Below are positions 49,955-60,597 of a stretch of DNA of 64,000 nucleotides, one piece after another (the stretch's first letter is position 1; the number at the start of each line of letters is the position of its first letter). Below the pieces are notes generated by a model. That model had not been told where the DNA came from, made no database searches, and saw only the letters and a program-made list of their open reading frames with translations. The DNA lies in the NCBI RefSeq assembly GCF_027257845.1, contig NZ_JAPVOT010000007.1, forward strand, positions 124,001-188,000. The letters run 5' to 3'. This DNA comes from Alteromonas sp. BMJM2 (GTDB taxonomy: Bacteria > Pseudomonadota > Gammaproteobacteria > Enterobacterales > Alteromonadaceae). Position numbers and translations under genes: made by a program.

Positions 49955-52351
49955 TCATCCCGCTTGGTTTTTAGTCGCATGGTTAGCTTGCATATACTCC
50001 ATTAATGCAAACATACTCAAGGGTTTCGCAAAATGATAGCCCTGCATTGCCGTTGCGCCAATGCGTCTGGCAAAGCTCACCTGCTCGCTAGTTTCAAGGC
50101 CTTCCAAAGTACATGGCATATTTAAAGCAGAACATAACGAAATTACATTCTCTATGATAAGCGCCCTTCGCTTAGCGCTGTCGTCGTTAAGTGGAAAAGA
50201 GGGTAGCAAGGAGCGATCGATTTTTATCGCATCGTAAATATCTTCGGCAAGCTCAGATATGCATGAAAAGCCTGTACCGAAATCGTCTATCGACACTTTA
50301 AAACCAAGCAGCTTGAGCTTACTCAGCGTAACCCGCGCTCTTGAGTTTTGCAGCGTAGACTCGGTAATTTCGAGTACTAACTTTGATGAATCGATGTTAT
50401 TAGCGTCGATGACCGCTTTAAACGCCTCCACTATCCCCTTCTTTTGCAGCTGCACTGCTGATAAATTAAGGTTAACTTTGATATCGTCGAAGCCCCAAGA
50501 ATTCAGTGTTTTTAATGCTATACACGCTTCCGCTAGCATATGAAGACCAATTTCATGAATATGTTGCGTAAGCTCCGCAATAGGGATAAATTTTTCTGGG
50601 CTAACAGAGCCATAATTTGGAACGTGCCAGCGAGCCAATGCCTCCAACGACAAAACCTTGCCGTTGGTGTCTACTATTGGTTGAAAATAAGCACATATTT
50701 CTTTAGTGGCTACTGCGTTATCTAACCCTTGCTGTATAAACAGTCTATGCTCTATATCTTTTGACAAGCTCTCGTCAAAATTAACCACGCTATTTTTTCC
50801 ATTTCGCTTGGCAGAATACATGGCGATATCTGCATTTTTAAGTAATTCACCAGCCGTCATCGATTCTGAAGATACCGCCACGCCCAAACTAGCAGTTATT
50901 CTAAATTTGCCAATATTGGTTTGAAAAGGCTCAACAAATATCTCTATAAGCCGTTTAGAAATACCATCCAGTTCTTCTCGTAAAATTGAGCTGGTGACAA
51001 TGATAAATTCGTCGCCACCAAACCTAATTATTTTGTCCTCTTCCCGTACTATGGCTCTCAGCCTAGCTACACAGCCTTTCAGTACCTCATCACCTACCTC
51101 GTGACCGTGTGAATCGTTGATCAGCTTAAATTCATCAATATCAATGAACACAATGGCACAAGGTTCATTTGAAGACGTGTAACTCTCTATGATCGTATTT
51201 AAATAATTACGATTGCCAGCACCTGTCAATGAGTCGGTATACGCTAATTGCTTAAGCTGGCTTTCAGAAGACTTCAACTTCGTTATATCTGTGAATATAG
51301 CCACAAAAAATTGTTTAGGACTATCTTGATATAAAGAGGTGACAGACATAATAAGGTGATGCCTAATGCCAAAGTCGTTCACCACGGTCACTTCTGCTCT
51401 TAAACCATCTGTTAACACATCTGGATGCACGTCGTCTTTCCTATCGCTAGGGAATACCGACATGACATTATGGTTAAGCACTTCTTCTTTCACCTTGCCC
51501 AGCATGCCACAAAAGGCATCGTTAGCTTTCATCACAATACCGCAATCGTCACACACTAAGACTCCTTCCTGAATCTCACTTATAATTTTATCTGCAATGC
51601 TCAGTTTAGTTTTAACAGACTCCATCGGTGAAACGTCTTGAATCGCGCCAATTTGAACCGCCCCCTCCAACATTGTGACATCAGACAATACGACTTCGTA
51701 CCAACGTGTATCGCTTTCGTCAAGTTGAACTTGCAGCATGGTGCGATAGCTATTTTTCTTTTTTACGGCGGATTTAAGCTTAACTCTCTCCTCCTCTGGA
51801 AACAGGTTATAAAAACTTTCTAAGCTAAGGGAGTGCGGAAAATCCATTAACTCTTCAACGCCATTCACCACTACCGAATTTGATGCAACGTCGACTTCTA
51901 ACACACCGAGCTTCGCCACACTTGACGCCATTGAGAATCGAGAGTTTGTGTTTCTAATATCATCTTCAATTCGCCTGCGTTCCAGAGCAACACGTATCGC
52001 CGTTTCAAGCGACGACCGTCCATAGGGTTTAATCAGATACCCGTACGGAGAGATGGTTAGCGCACTGGCTATAGTGTCATCGTCGCTGTAAGACGTGGTA
52101 AAAATTATGGGAATACCGTAAGAGCCTGTTATCGCCTGCCCTATTTCTATTCCCGTCTCTTCTCCACCTAAGTTAATATCAAGCAGGATGAGATCGGGTA
52201 TTTCGTTTTCTACTAAAGAAAAAACCTTTTCAGCGGATTTGGCAATGCCTAGTACTCGCATACCCAACCCTTCAACGTATCTACTCGCATTCAATGCATC
52301 AATGGTTTGATCTTCAACGATAACTGCTGTCTTGCCTTTAAAGTTACTCAT
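49955..52351 (-). CDS. REC-PAS-GGDEF-EAL response regulator (c-di-GMP turnover)
   Basis: 798 residues from the ATG at 52351, which overlaps the kinase stop by 8 bases. Domains in order: receiver (about 1-125, phosphoacceptor in DLILLDINLGG near residue 58), one or two PAS domains (about 150-350), GGDEF (RFGGDEFIIV near 443, with the full GGDEF signature) and EAL (LEALARW near 568, followed by KVNLNLSA and DDFGTGFSC). Both catalytic domains look complete, so it may make and break c-di-GMP, switched by phosphorylation. The coupled phytochrome kinase is the obvious partner. Confidence 0.92.
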   Translation of the reverse strand: MSNFKGKTAVIVEDQTIDALNASRYVEGLGMRVLGIAKSAEKVFSLVENEIPDLILLDINLGGEETGIEIGQAITGSYGIPIIFTTSYSDDDTIASALTISPYGYLIKPYGRSSLETAIRVALERRRIEDDIRNTNSRFSMASSVAKLGVLEVDVASNSVVVNGVEELMDFPHSLSLESFYNLFPEEERVKLKSAVKKKNSYRTMLQVQLDESDTRWYEVVLSDVTMLEGAVQIGAIQDVSPMESVKTKLSIADKIISEIQEGVLVCDDCGIVMKANDAFCGMLGKVKEEVLNHNVMSVFPSDRKDDVHPDVLTDGLRAEVTVVNDFGIRHHLIMSVTSLYQDSPKQFFVAIFTDITKLKSSESQLKQLAYTDSLTGAGNRNYLNTIIESYTSSNEPCAIVFIDIDEFKLINDSHGHEVGDEVLKGCVARLRAIVREEDKIIRFGGDEFIIVTSSILREELDGISKRLIEIFVEPFQTNIGKFRITASLGVAVSSESMTAGELLKNADIAMYSAKRNGKNSVVNFDESLSKDIEHRLFIQQGLDNAVATKEICAYFQPIVDTNGKVLSLEALARWHVPNYGSVSPEKFIPIAELTQHIHEIGLHMLAEACIALKTLNSWGFDDIKVNLNLSAVQLQKKGIVEAFKAVIDANNIDSSKLVLEITESTLQNSRARVTLSKLKLLGFKVSIDDFGTGFSCISELAEDIYDAIKIDRSLLPSFPLNDDSAKRRALIIENVISLCSALNMPCTLEGLETSEQVSFARRIGATAMQGYHFAKPLSMFALMEYMQANHATKNQAG

Positions 52352-54929
52352 TGACGGCGCTCTCACCAACGTTTTCGTTTATGGTGTCTTGCAATACCTC
52401 AAAATCTACTGGCTTAGTCAGTACCTGAACGTTTTTTAACGCTGGAGGTAAGTCCATGCCCGCGCCATATCCCGTTATAAACATAAAGGGAATGTGCTTT
52501 TGCAAGATTTCCATTCCCAATTCAAAGGAGTTTTCGTTGCCTAGATGTACATCGAGAAAGACCATTTGTGGCTTATTATGGTCTAGCCCAGCCCTTGCAG
52601 AGGCTAAATCGCCGTAAATATCAACGTTTTCAAATCCCGCTCGTTTAAGCTTTTTCTGAAGGTCCAGTGATATAAGTAAATTATCTTCTACAATTACCGC
52701 CCTCACTAACCGTTGCCTATTTGGTTGCTTATGACGAGTTACAGAACTCGTATCTATATTGGCCGCTCCCTGGTTTTCGATAGACGGTACCTCGCCTTCT
52801 CCTTTCTCAACGTATTTTTTAGGAATGACAAATGAAGCCTGCAAACCTGTAATCTTAGGCTCTATCAACGCTTCACCACCAAGCTCATGAGGAATAACCG
52901 ATTTAATCACCGTCATACCGAAACCATCGTCTTGCAGTTTGGTAATCGGCGGCCCGCCCCATTCTTGCCATTTTATCTCGCAATCTCCTGCCTTATTGTA
53001 ATTCCAAGTAATTGACACGGAGCCATTGCTGCTGGTTGCGCTTAGCGCTCCGTACTTTGCAGCATTAGTTATAAGCTCATGAAAAACAAGTACTAAGGGC
53101 GTAACAGCGTAGGCGGTTAATTTTACGTTTGGCCCTTCAATCTTAAAAGCAGCCTCATTAACCATGTAGGCTTTCAGTTCATTTAACAGTAGTGTGGAAA
53201 AACTGATGCTATTCCAAGAAGAATGGGTTAGTTGGTCATGGCCTAGAGCAAGAGCGGTAATGCGAGAAGAAAGTGATACAACAAAGTCGTTTAAATCTGT
53301 CTTGCTTTGCGAGGTTTGCCCAATAATGGCGCTCACTAAGTTGAGAATGTTCCTCACTCTGTGGTTCAATTCGCCAATTAAGAGTTCGAGTCGTTCGTTG
53401 GCCTCTCGCTGTAACGCTTCTTTTTCGTGAAGATGCCGTATTGTCAGCTCCATGATGCCAAGTCGAATTGATTTAGCTCGCTCAATGTCCAGCGTTGTCC
53501 AAGATTTTGCTTTACCCCCATTGTATTCCACCCATTTTTCAAAGCTTGTGCGTGGGGTGAGCACTTTACGATCGCCAATTTGGGTAACGCTCTTTTCAGG
53601 ATTGCCGGCCCAATTAACTTCCTGAGTGACAGAGGTTCTAAAAAGAAAGATGTAATCACAAGGAAGCTTAGAAATCTGCAGCGCTAATACACCAGCTACA
53701 TGTTTGTCAGATAATCTGCTGTCTGTGGCAACTAAATGGTCGAGCTCATGAATCTCCGTATTTGGTAATTTCTGAAGCACTTCCACCAACATGTGAATTT
53801 TCTTTTCACTCAGCGACACCCCATTGTGCTTATAGTCACCATTAAATGCACAACCAATTCCGTCAATGTCGATAAGCTTTTTAATCAAATCTAGCTGCTC
53901 AACCGTTGAAAGCGTTAACGAATTACTGATAGACAGATTACTGAGCATCTTAGTAAACGAGGCATTCGCTTTCTCGCTAACGATAATCCGCTCCATCACC
54001 AATCTACGAGCTAGCTCTAGCGAAAATAATTCACTAAACAGCTCTAATTCCTCTAATACACGAGAGGACATCAGTTTTGCAGTATTGTGATGGCATGCTA
54101 TTAGCCCCCACAATTTGCCGTCAACAATCAATGAGATTGACATCGATGCTGCAACACCCATATTTTTAAGATACTTAATGTGCACTTCTGAAACGGCGCG
54201 GGTTCTAGAAAACGAGAGATCCAATGGCTGTTTTATATCATGGACGCATTCGATAGGCACAGTAACGTCGTGAACATCTGTAATAACGCGAATGAGGTTC
54301 TTTTTATACAGCTCTCGGGCCTGTTTTGGAATATCTGAAGCGGGATAACGCAGCCCCATAAAAGGCTCCATATTGCTTTCTTTCATTTCAGCAATAACTT
54401 CACCGGCCCCGTCATCAAGAAAGTGATAAAGCATCACTCTATCAAACCCTGTTGCTACTTTTATTCCCGCAACCAAAGCGGCGTAAAGTTCGTCTAAGGT
54501 ATCCGGCTCTGCTATCTGACTCATCATCGCGGCCAGAATATTGTCTTGTGCAGCGCGGTGATCTCTGTTTTCAAACTCTATAATTGAGGAACGACCACTT
54601 TGGTGTACGCTTACATCGAAGAGTGTGTCTGTTGAAGGAAGTGTGAAAGCATAAAGTCGAGTTGGTTTTTTGATTATCGAGGCTTGATGAAGTGCTCCTC
54701 GAATAGAATGACTTGCGTCTCTTCCCACAAGCTCCCAGAAAGAGGTGCCCAACAGTGCGTTATTGTCGATACCAGGGCCAAAATCTGCGTTTCTGGAAAT
54801 GTGGGTAAATATGCCTTCTTTGTCTATTGCAGTTAAAAAACCAAAAGACTGTACTCGGCCGAGTTCATGAATAGGCTCTTTATCGCACTCGCTTTCCAAG
54901 TTGCTATTGCTTTGACGTTGTAAATCCAT
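52344..54929 (-). CDS. Bacteriophytochrome hybrid histidine kinase
   Basis: 861 residues. PAS-GAF-PHY photosensor: Cys15 in ECDKEPIHELGRVQSFG is at the biliverdin attachment position of BphPs. The GAF domain has GLRYPASDIPKQARELY (about 190) and VHIKYLKNMGVAASMSISLI (about 248), both phytochrome hallmarks. Kinase: HWE/HisKA_2 type, LIGELNHRVRNILNLVSAI with the phospho-His near 521. The C-terminal receiver has VVEDNLLIS and MVFLDVHLG (Asp near 791). It is translationally coupled to the GGDEF-EAL gene. No heme oxygenase (biliverdin supply) gene is in the window. Confidence 0.93.
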   Translation of the reverse strand: MDLQRQSNSNLESECDKEPIHELGRVQSFGFLTAIDKEGIFTHISRNADFGPGIDNNALLGTSFWELVGRDASHSIRGALHQASIIKKPTRLYAFTLPSTDTLFDVSVHQSGRSSIIEFENRDHRAAQDNILAAMMSQIAEPDTLDELYAALVAGIKVATGFDRVMLYHFLDDGAGEVIAEMKESNMEPFMGLRYPASDIPKQARELYKKNLIRVITDVHDVTVPIECVHDIKQPLDLSFSRTRAVSEVHIKYLKNMGVAASMSISLIVDGKLWGLIACHHNTAKLMSSRVLEELELFSELFSLELARRLVMERIIVSEKANASFTKMLSNLSISNSLTLSTVEQLDLIKKLIDIDGIGCAFNGDYKHNGVSLSEKKIHMLVEVLQKLPNTEIHELDHLVATDSRLSDKHVAGVLALQISKLPCDYIFLFRTSVTQEVNWAGNPEKSVTQIGDRKVLTPRTSFEKWVEYNGGKAKSWTTLDIERAKSIRLGIMELTIRHLHEKEALQREANERLELLIGELNHRVRNILNLVSAIIGQTSQSKTDLNDFVVSLSSRITALALGHDQLTHSSWNSISFSTLLLNELKAYMVNEAAFKIEGPNVKLTAYAVTPLVLVFHELITNAAKYGALSATSSNGSVSITWNYNKAGDCEIKWQEWGGPPITKLQDDGFGMTVIKSVIPHELGGEALIEPKITGLQASFVIPKKYVEKGEGEVPSIENQGAANIDTSSVTRHKQPNRQRLVRAVIVEDNLLISLDLQKKLKRAGFENVDIYGDLASARAGLDHNKPQMVFLDVHLGNENSFELGMEILQKHIPFMFITGYGAGMDLPPALKNVQVLTKPVDFEVLQDTINENVGESAVNE

Positions 54930-55376
54930 CGCTATTTACCTTGTATATGGGTTCTATTTATATCGCAACATCAAAGCGTATCGAGTTGCTTTCTACTCTA
55001 TCTACGACATATATAAGTAATAGACTATGAAGTCATAAAATACTATACGTAATTCCTCAATCTAGACAAAAGGTGTACCTCATGTGCATACAATGTCATA
55101 AGTGTCATTAAATTCGATAAATCAATAATTTAAAGAGTGCTATTTTGTGAAAAATAGTGCTCTAAAATTGAAAGAACGCTGACTATCTCCCGGCAAGTGC
55201 TCAAATATCACTCAAACCTTATGCAAAACATCATTTAACTAAATGATAACATTTTATTTACATAGATTGATTTTACGTTAAGTTAGACATCTGTTTTCGT
55301 TCGCCGATATGTATTTCACATAACACGCAATATTGACGGACGTCTTATAAAAATAAACACAACAAGAGAACGTACT
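54930..55376. other. Divergent intergenic region phytochrome / TonB receptor
   Basis: 447 AT-rich bases between divergent genes; promoters for both are expected. No ORF, RNA or repeat recognised. Confidence 0.5.
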
Positions 55377-57839
55377 ATGGAAACGTGCCCACTTTCATTT
55401 TTTAAACGAAAGCCACTTGCGCTTATGGTTGCAGCTACCCTCGGCCTGTCAGGCCATGTCGCCCACGCACAAGAATCAACTACCAACACACCGCAAGCTG
55501 AAGCACAAACCGATGACGATCTCTTTGAACAAATTCTGATAACTGCCTCAAAACGACAAACCGGACTGCAAGAAACGCCTATCGCTGTTACCGTCACTAC
55601 CGGAGAAGATATAGCGCAAACGCAAGTATTGGATATTCAAGACTTACAGGCTCTAGTCCCTACCCTTCGCGTAACGCCGCTGCAGCGCTCATCTAATACA
55701 AATTTTTCAATTCGCGGATTTGGTAACGGTACAAATAACACAGGTATCGAACCCTCTGTGGGCGTTTTCATCGATGGCGTTTATCGCTCTAGAGCTGCTG
55801 CACAAATTGGTGATTTGCCTCGCCTAGAACAAGTTGAAGTATTGAGCGGGCCGCAAAGCACATTGTTTGGTAAAAACGCCTCTGCGGGTGTTATCAATGT
55901 AAGAACAGCCGGCCCTTCTTTTGTAGAAGAAGCCAAAGTAGAATTAGGTATTGGTAACTTTAACCAACGCCTATTAAGAGGTTATTACACTAACGGTATT
56001 ACCGAAGAATTGGCGTTTAGCGTGTCTGGTGGTATTAATAAGCGAGACGGCTATACCGACAGTGTAGTTGGGCTTGATGATATGAATAACCGCGATAGGT
56101 GGAATGTTCGTGGTCAAGCGCTGTACGAGCCAACCGAAGATACACGAATTCGATTTATTGCAGATTACAGTGAAATTGATGAACGTTGCTGCACCGTGGC
56201 CGACGTTATTAATGGCCCAACAACCGCCGCTGTGCGGGCTCTCGGTGGAACCGTTCTTGATGTAGAAGACCAGTTTGAATTTAAATCAGCGCTTAACCAA
56301 AACTCTACTAATACCGTTGAAGATGGCGGTATCTCTGTTCAAATAGACGTGGATTATGATTCTTTTACCCTCACATCAATTACCGCGTTTCGAAAAAATA
56401 CGAGCAGCTACGACTCTGATGTAGATTACACCTCACTGGATATTCTCACCGAAGCGGGTAACACTGATATAGAAACATTTACTCAAGAATTTAGGTTAAC
56501 CTCTACTGGCGATAATGAATTCGATTGGATGGTAGGCGGATTTTACTTCTCAGAAGAAGTGGATACTGGCGATGTACTTGACTATGGAGATGGCACACGT
56601 CCGTTTTTTAACATTCTTGGCTTACAACCTCTCCTAGAGACTGCTGAAGATTTATATGCCCAACCAAGAAACGCCTTTTTTGCCGCTGACAATTTCCTCG
56701 CTACTGACTTTTTGCAAGAAAACGATGCTTTCAGCTTATTTGCTACCTTCGATTATGATTTAAGTGACCAACTTACGGCAACCGTAGGCATTTCTTACAC
56801 CGACGATGAAAAAGACGTATCGGTTGCTCAAGTTCACAATGAGACGTTAGCTGCTATTGATTTTGATACCGATCCTACTGTGTTCGGTGTGCCTCTCGCG
56901 TTTATTCCAGATTTACAGCCGTTTGTGCCTACGTTAAAAAGCGTTCAGTTCCTTCCACCGCAGCTTATCTTTCCTAATGAAGTGGAGGCAGGAAGTACAA
57001 GCGACAGCAAAACCACATGGAATGTGCGTCTAGCCTATGAAATTAATCGAAATTTCAATGTATTTGCCTCTGCGGCAACGGGTTTTAAAGCCTCTTCGTG
57101 GAACCTATCTCGAGATACTCGTCCTTTTCCTAGCGATCAACAAGCACTTGAAACTGCGAACTTAACGCGAGCAAATCAAAGCTACGGCACACGCTACGCA
57201 GGGGCTGAGGAGTCTACGGTTTACGAGCTTGGTGTTAAGGCTAGATTTAAACGGGGCGCCTTTAACGTCACATTATTCGACCAAACCATTGAAGGGTTTC
57301 AATCGAGTATTTTCGTAGGTACGGGCTTTGTTTTGGCGAATGCGGGAGAACAGTCCACCAAAGGTATAGAGTTTGACTCTACGTATAACCTAACCGATGA
57401 ACTGGTATTTTCATTTGGCGGAACCATTCTCGACCCAGTGTACGACTCTTTTGTTGGAGCAAACGGCGTAGATGGCCCAGTGGATTTATCAGGAACGCAA
57501 CCTGCAGGCATACACGAACGCAGCTTCGTTGCGGGGCTTACCTATAACTTCGAATTAGGTAACGGCATGTATGGTTTTGTGCGCTCAGACTACCTTTTTG
57601 AAAGTGAGGCACGACTTGTAGAGAACGTTCCAGCTGAACTCACTCGAGAGGTAGGTACATTAAACGCGAGTGCGGGCTTAACTATGGATAACGGTTTAAG
57701 CTTCAAAGTATGGGTACGGAATTTAAACAACGATGAGTATTTCTTGTCTGCATTTCCACCACCGATTCAAGCAGGCAGCTACAGTGCTTACCCTAATCAG
57801 CCGCGCACATTCGGTGCCACCGTGTCTTATGAGTTTTAA
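55377..57839 (+). CDS. TonB-dependent outer-membrane receptor
   Basis: 820 residues. Signal peptide (KPLALMVAATLGLSGHVAHA), TonB box-like ILITASKRQ, plug domain with ETPIAVTVTTGEDI, NFSIRGFGNGTN, GVFIDGVYRSR and EVLSGPQSTLFGKNASAGVI, then the barrel ending in RTFGATVSYEF with terminal Phe. Substrate unknown. Unrelated in detail to the receptor at 30-33 kb. A terminator follows. Confidence 0.93.
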   Translation: METCPLSFFKRKPLALMVAATLGLSGHVAHAQESTTNTPQAEAQTDDDLFEQILITASKRQTGLQETPIAVTVTTGEDIAQTQVLDIQDLQALVPTLRVTPLQRSSNTNFSIRGFGNGTNNTGIEPSVGVFIDGVYRSRAAAQIGDLPRLEQVEVLSGPQSTLFGKNASAGVINVRTAGPSFVEEAKVELGIGNFNQRLLRGYYTNGITEELAFSVSGGINKRDGYTDSVVGLDDMNNRDRWNVRGQALYEPTEDTRIRFIADYSEIDERCCTVADVINGPTTAAVRALGGTVLDVEDQFEFKSALNQNSTNTVEDGGISVQIDVDYDSFTLTSITAFRKNTSSYDSDVDYTSLDILTEAGNTDIETFTQEFRLTSTGDNEFDWMVGGFYFSEEVDTGDVLDYGDGTRPFFNILGLQPLLETAEDLYAQPRNAFFAADNFLATDFLQENDAFSLFATFDYDLSDQLTATVGISYTDDEKDVSVAQVHNETLAAIDFDTDPTVFGVPLAFIPDLQPFVPTLKSVQFLPPQLIFPNEVEAGSTSDSKTTWNVRLAYEINRNFNVFASAATGFKASSWNLSRDTRPFPSDQQALETANLTRANQSYGTRYAGAEESTVYELGVKARFKRGAFNVTLFDQTIEGFQSSIFVGTGFVLANAGEQSTKGIEFDSTYNLTDELVFSFGGTILDPVYDSFVGANGVDGPVDLSGTQPAGIHERSFVAGLTYNFELGNGMYGFVRSDYLFESEARLVENVPAELTREVGTLNASAGLTMDNGLSFKVWVRNLNNDEYFLSAFPPPIQAGSYSAYPNQPRTFGATVSYEF

Positions 57840-57854
57840 GCTCTAACAGACAAC

Positions 57855-57902
57855 AAAGCCCGCTTTTGAAGTGTTTTAGCTTCTCAAAGCGGGCTTTTTT
57901 AT
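57855..57902. terminator. Bidirectional terminator between TonB receptor and GGDEF gene
   Basis: AAAGCCCGCTTT(T)GA...TC(A)AAAGCGGGCTTT stem-loop followed by T tract between convergent genes. Confidence 0.85.
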
Positions 57903-57952
57903 TTTTTATTTCTATTAAAGATCGCTTTAATTCAACAATGTACTGAGCGGCA

Positions 57953-59416
57953 CTAAGCGCAAACACGTCCCCTTCCCGTCGATTTTGCTCGGTAAAGCGC
58001 CTTGTCAGCCTTATCAATTAATTCAATGCAGTTACCATCACAATTATCTGCTTGAGTAGCAATGCCAATACTCACCGTTAACACACCATCGAGCGGCGAT
58101 GCTTCGTGCTTAATACCCAACCCCTTAACACCCCCAATAATGCGATTGGCTACTTCCTTCGCTCTGTCGGTGGTTGTAGCAGGTAGGATAACAGCAAACT
58201 CCTCTCCGCCGTAGCGGGCGACTAAGTCATCTGTACCCACACAACTGTTTACTAGTGTTTGAGCAACTTTCTGAAGCACATTGTCACCGGCAACATGACC
58301 ATATTGGTCGTTGTATAGTTTGAAAAAATCCACATCGATAAGCAAAAGAGAAAGAGAGTCTTGCTTTCGGCAACTTTGAGCTAAGTCTTTATCTAAAGTG
58401 CTGTTGAATAGGCGTCTGTTTGCTATGCCCGTTAATCCGTCAATATTGGCTAATTTTTGCAGTTGTTTATTCGCCTCTATGAGCTCTAACTGCATGGTAT
58501 GAATAGCTTTACGGTTATAGATGTTTTGCAACGTGTTGCCTAACATATCTCCTATTCGCTGTAGATATTCAATATCTGAAGGGCTCCATGTGTAAGGACT
58601 TCCGGTGATGTCACAACCTATAAAGCCGTGAGTTTTACCATTTGCTATAATTCGCGAGCACAAGATAGAACATATATTTTCTTTCTGAAATTCTTCTCGT
58701 TCTACTATTGCTGAATCGGGAATGTTACCTACGTCGTCTATTTTGAATAGGCCCTGCTTGATGTGGTACATGAGGTATGGCATTTCACTTGTCGGCATAC
58801 TTTGTAATTGGTCGATATAAGGTGTAACACCAGCAGCAACCCACTCATGAGTATTAGACATAAGCTGCAAATTGTCAGTAAACTCGAACAAGTAACAGCG
58901 ATCCACATCACAAAATTCACCAAAAGCAGCGAGACTTTGAGAAATAATAATATCTAAATCGTTAGCACTGGCGTTAATGAGTTTTGAAGAGAATTTTGTC
59001 AGAAGTTGGTTGAATTCTATATGACGCTTTGCCCCGGCTCTTTCACTGTTGATTTCCATTAAGTGATTATTCGCTTCAATATGAAATACTAACCATTCAG
59101 TATCATCATTTTTGATCACAGAACCTGTGATAAAACAAAGTAAACCGCGTTCACTTGTTTTTAAGCGAACCCACGTGCTTGCGAAGCCGCTTTTTTCAAT
59201 CTTTTGGAAGGGACACTCTTCACCAATGAGCTCTCTTTTCGTAAGGGGATCGTAAAAACGAAAGACAGTGGGTTTCGCCCTATAGTCTTTACCCGCAGCA
59301 AAGCCGAAAAGCTTCAATAATGCAGCATTTAGGCAATAACTGGTTTCTCCTCTACGTTTGAACATAAGAGGCGCGGGAAGTTGCTGAAGCAATGTAGTCC
59401 TTTTATTACTCTGCAA
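57953..59416 (-). CDS. PAS-GAF-GGDEF diguanylate cyclase
   Basis: 487 residues from a TTG at 59416 preceded by AGAGG. An N-terminal PAS-like domain (about 10-120, CLNAALLKLFGFAAGKD) is followed by a GAF domain (about 135-300, with FCDVDRCYLFEF and GFIGCDITGSPYTWSPSDIE) and a GGDEF domain with ARYGGEEFAVILPA, so the cyclase site (GGEEF) is intact. No membrane helix: a cytosolic sensor making c-di-GMP. The ligand is unknown. Confidence 0.92.
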   Translation of the reverse strand: MQSNKRTTLLQQLPAPLMFKRRGETSYCLNAALLKLFGFAAGKDYRAKPTVFRFYDPLTKRELIGEECPFQKIEKSGFASTWVRLKTSERGLLCFITGSVIKNDDTEWLVFHIEANNHLMEINSERAGAKRHIEFNQLLTKFSSKLINASANDLDIIISQSLAAFGEFCDVDRCYLFEFTDNLQLMSNTHEWVAAGVTPYIDQLQSMPTSEMPYLMYHIKQGLFKIDDVGNIPDSAIVEREEFQKENICSILCSRIIANGKTHGFIGCDITGSPYTWSPSDIEYLQRIGDMLGNTLQNIYNRKAIHTMQLELIEANKQLQKLANIDGLTGIANRRLFNSTLDKDLAQSCRKQDSLSLLLIDVDFFKLYNDQYGHVAGDNVLQKVAQTLVNSCVGTDDLVARYGGEEFAVILPATTTDRAKEVANRIIGGVKGLGIKHEASPLDGVLTVSIGIATQADNCDGNCIELIDKADKALYRAKSTGRGRVCA

Positions 59417-59621
59417 TCTTTACCTCTCGTTTCTAAAACATTGGAAACTGAAATGATTTTAAGGAGTGTTAACAAAACCACGCCATATTACTAAGCCACA
59501 GCGCTCGTAGCATATTGATTCGAACTGCCTTAGTTTGAATGGTTTTATCTGTTTACCAATACGAATTCTACAAAAAGACTCTGTATAAGCATAAAGTATA
59601 GCAACCATTTTAAATCAGGGA

Positions 59622-60455
59622 TCACTTTCTTATGGCCGATACATCATCGGTCGAAGAGAAAAACGGCTGTCGAAGCAGTGATAATAGCGTTGCATTACCT
59701 TTTGTGGCTGGAACATCTCTTTGCCCTATTGGCAAACTTTCGTCGCTTTCATGCGCGCGAGCCTTAAAGCTATTAAAGACCTTATCCCACCATGAAACGC
59801 TAAAGCCAAAGTTACTATTAGATTCTTCTTTCACTTGGCTGTGATGAATTCGGTGTAATCGTTGGGTAATGATAAATTTCGATAATCTATCATCCCACTG
59901 TTGAGGCAGCCGAATATTGGCATGATTAAATAGCGCAAAACCATTTAAGGCGACTTCAAAAATGATGATGGCTAGCACGGGTAAACCAAAAGCCACAACG
60001 GCTGCTGCTTTTATACCTAAGCTAATAACTATTTCTATTGGGTGAAAACGCAGCCCCGTTGTGGTGTCTACATGGCTATCAGCGTGATGCATTTTGTGAA
60101 CACGCCACAATAGTGGCACCGTATGAAACAATCGATGCTGCCAATAAATGACGATATCGAGTATTAGCACGCCCACAGTAACGGCCACAGTACTCACTAA
60201 GTCACTTTCCCCTACAGAAAGCATATTGAGCAGACCGTAGCCTCTTTCGCTTGCCCAAAACGATATACCTACGAGCGATGCAGGAATAATCAGACGAGAG
60301 AGCACAGCGCCAAAAATAACCATAGAGAGATTACCAACCCATCGTTCTTTGCGAGACAGAATGGATTTCCGCGCGGGTATGCATGCCTCTAGCACTGCCA
60401 TGATACAGAAAACCGATATAAATACGGAAAGTCGAACCACTGATACCGTATCCAT
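59622..60455 (-). CDS. Sterol desaturase / fatty acid hydroxylase family protein
   Basis: 277-residue integral membrane di-iron enzyme. Histidine clusters: WQHRLFHTVP, VHKMHHADSHVD, RFHPIE and LHRIHHSQ, matching the HX3H / HX2HH / HX2HH pattern. Several membrane helices flank them. Acts on a lipid-type substrate that cannot be named from sequence. The +-strand frame over its 3' end is a shadow. It stands about 140 bases from the next gene on the same strand. Confidence 0.9.
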   Translation of the reverse strand: MDTVSVVRLSVFISVFCIMAVLEACIPARKSILSRKERWVGNLSMVIFGAVLSRLIIPASLVGISFWASERGYGLLNMLSVGESDLVSTVAVTVGVLILDIVIYWQHRLFHTVPLLWRVHKMHHADSHVDTTTGLRFHPIEIVISLGIKAAAVVAFGLPVLAIIIFEVALNGFALFNHANIRLPQQWDDRLSKFIITQRLHRIHHSQVKEESNSNFGFSVSWWDKVFNSFKARAHESDESLPIGQRDVPATKGNATLLSLLRQPFFSSTDDVSAIRK

Positions 60456-60597
60456 TAATGAATCTCTGCTTGGTATGCGCAGGAAGTTTTGTTTACGCTA
60501 AAGAAATTAACGAGCATATTTGCTGGCCCATTACCAAATTTCACTTTTTAGACCTCACTCAATTCGCTTCAATTCTGTTAACCCTACTCAATAAGGC

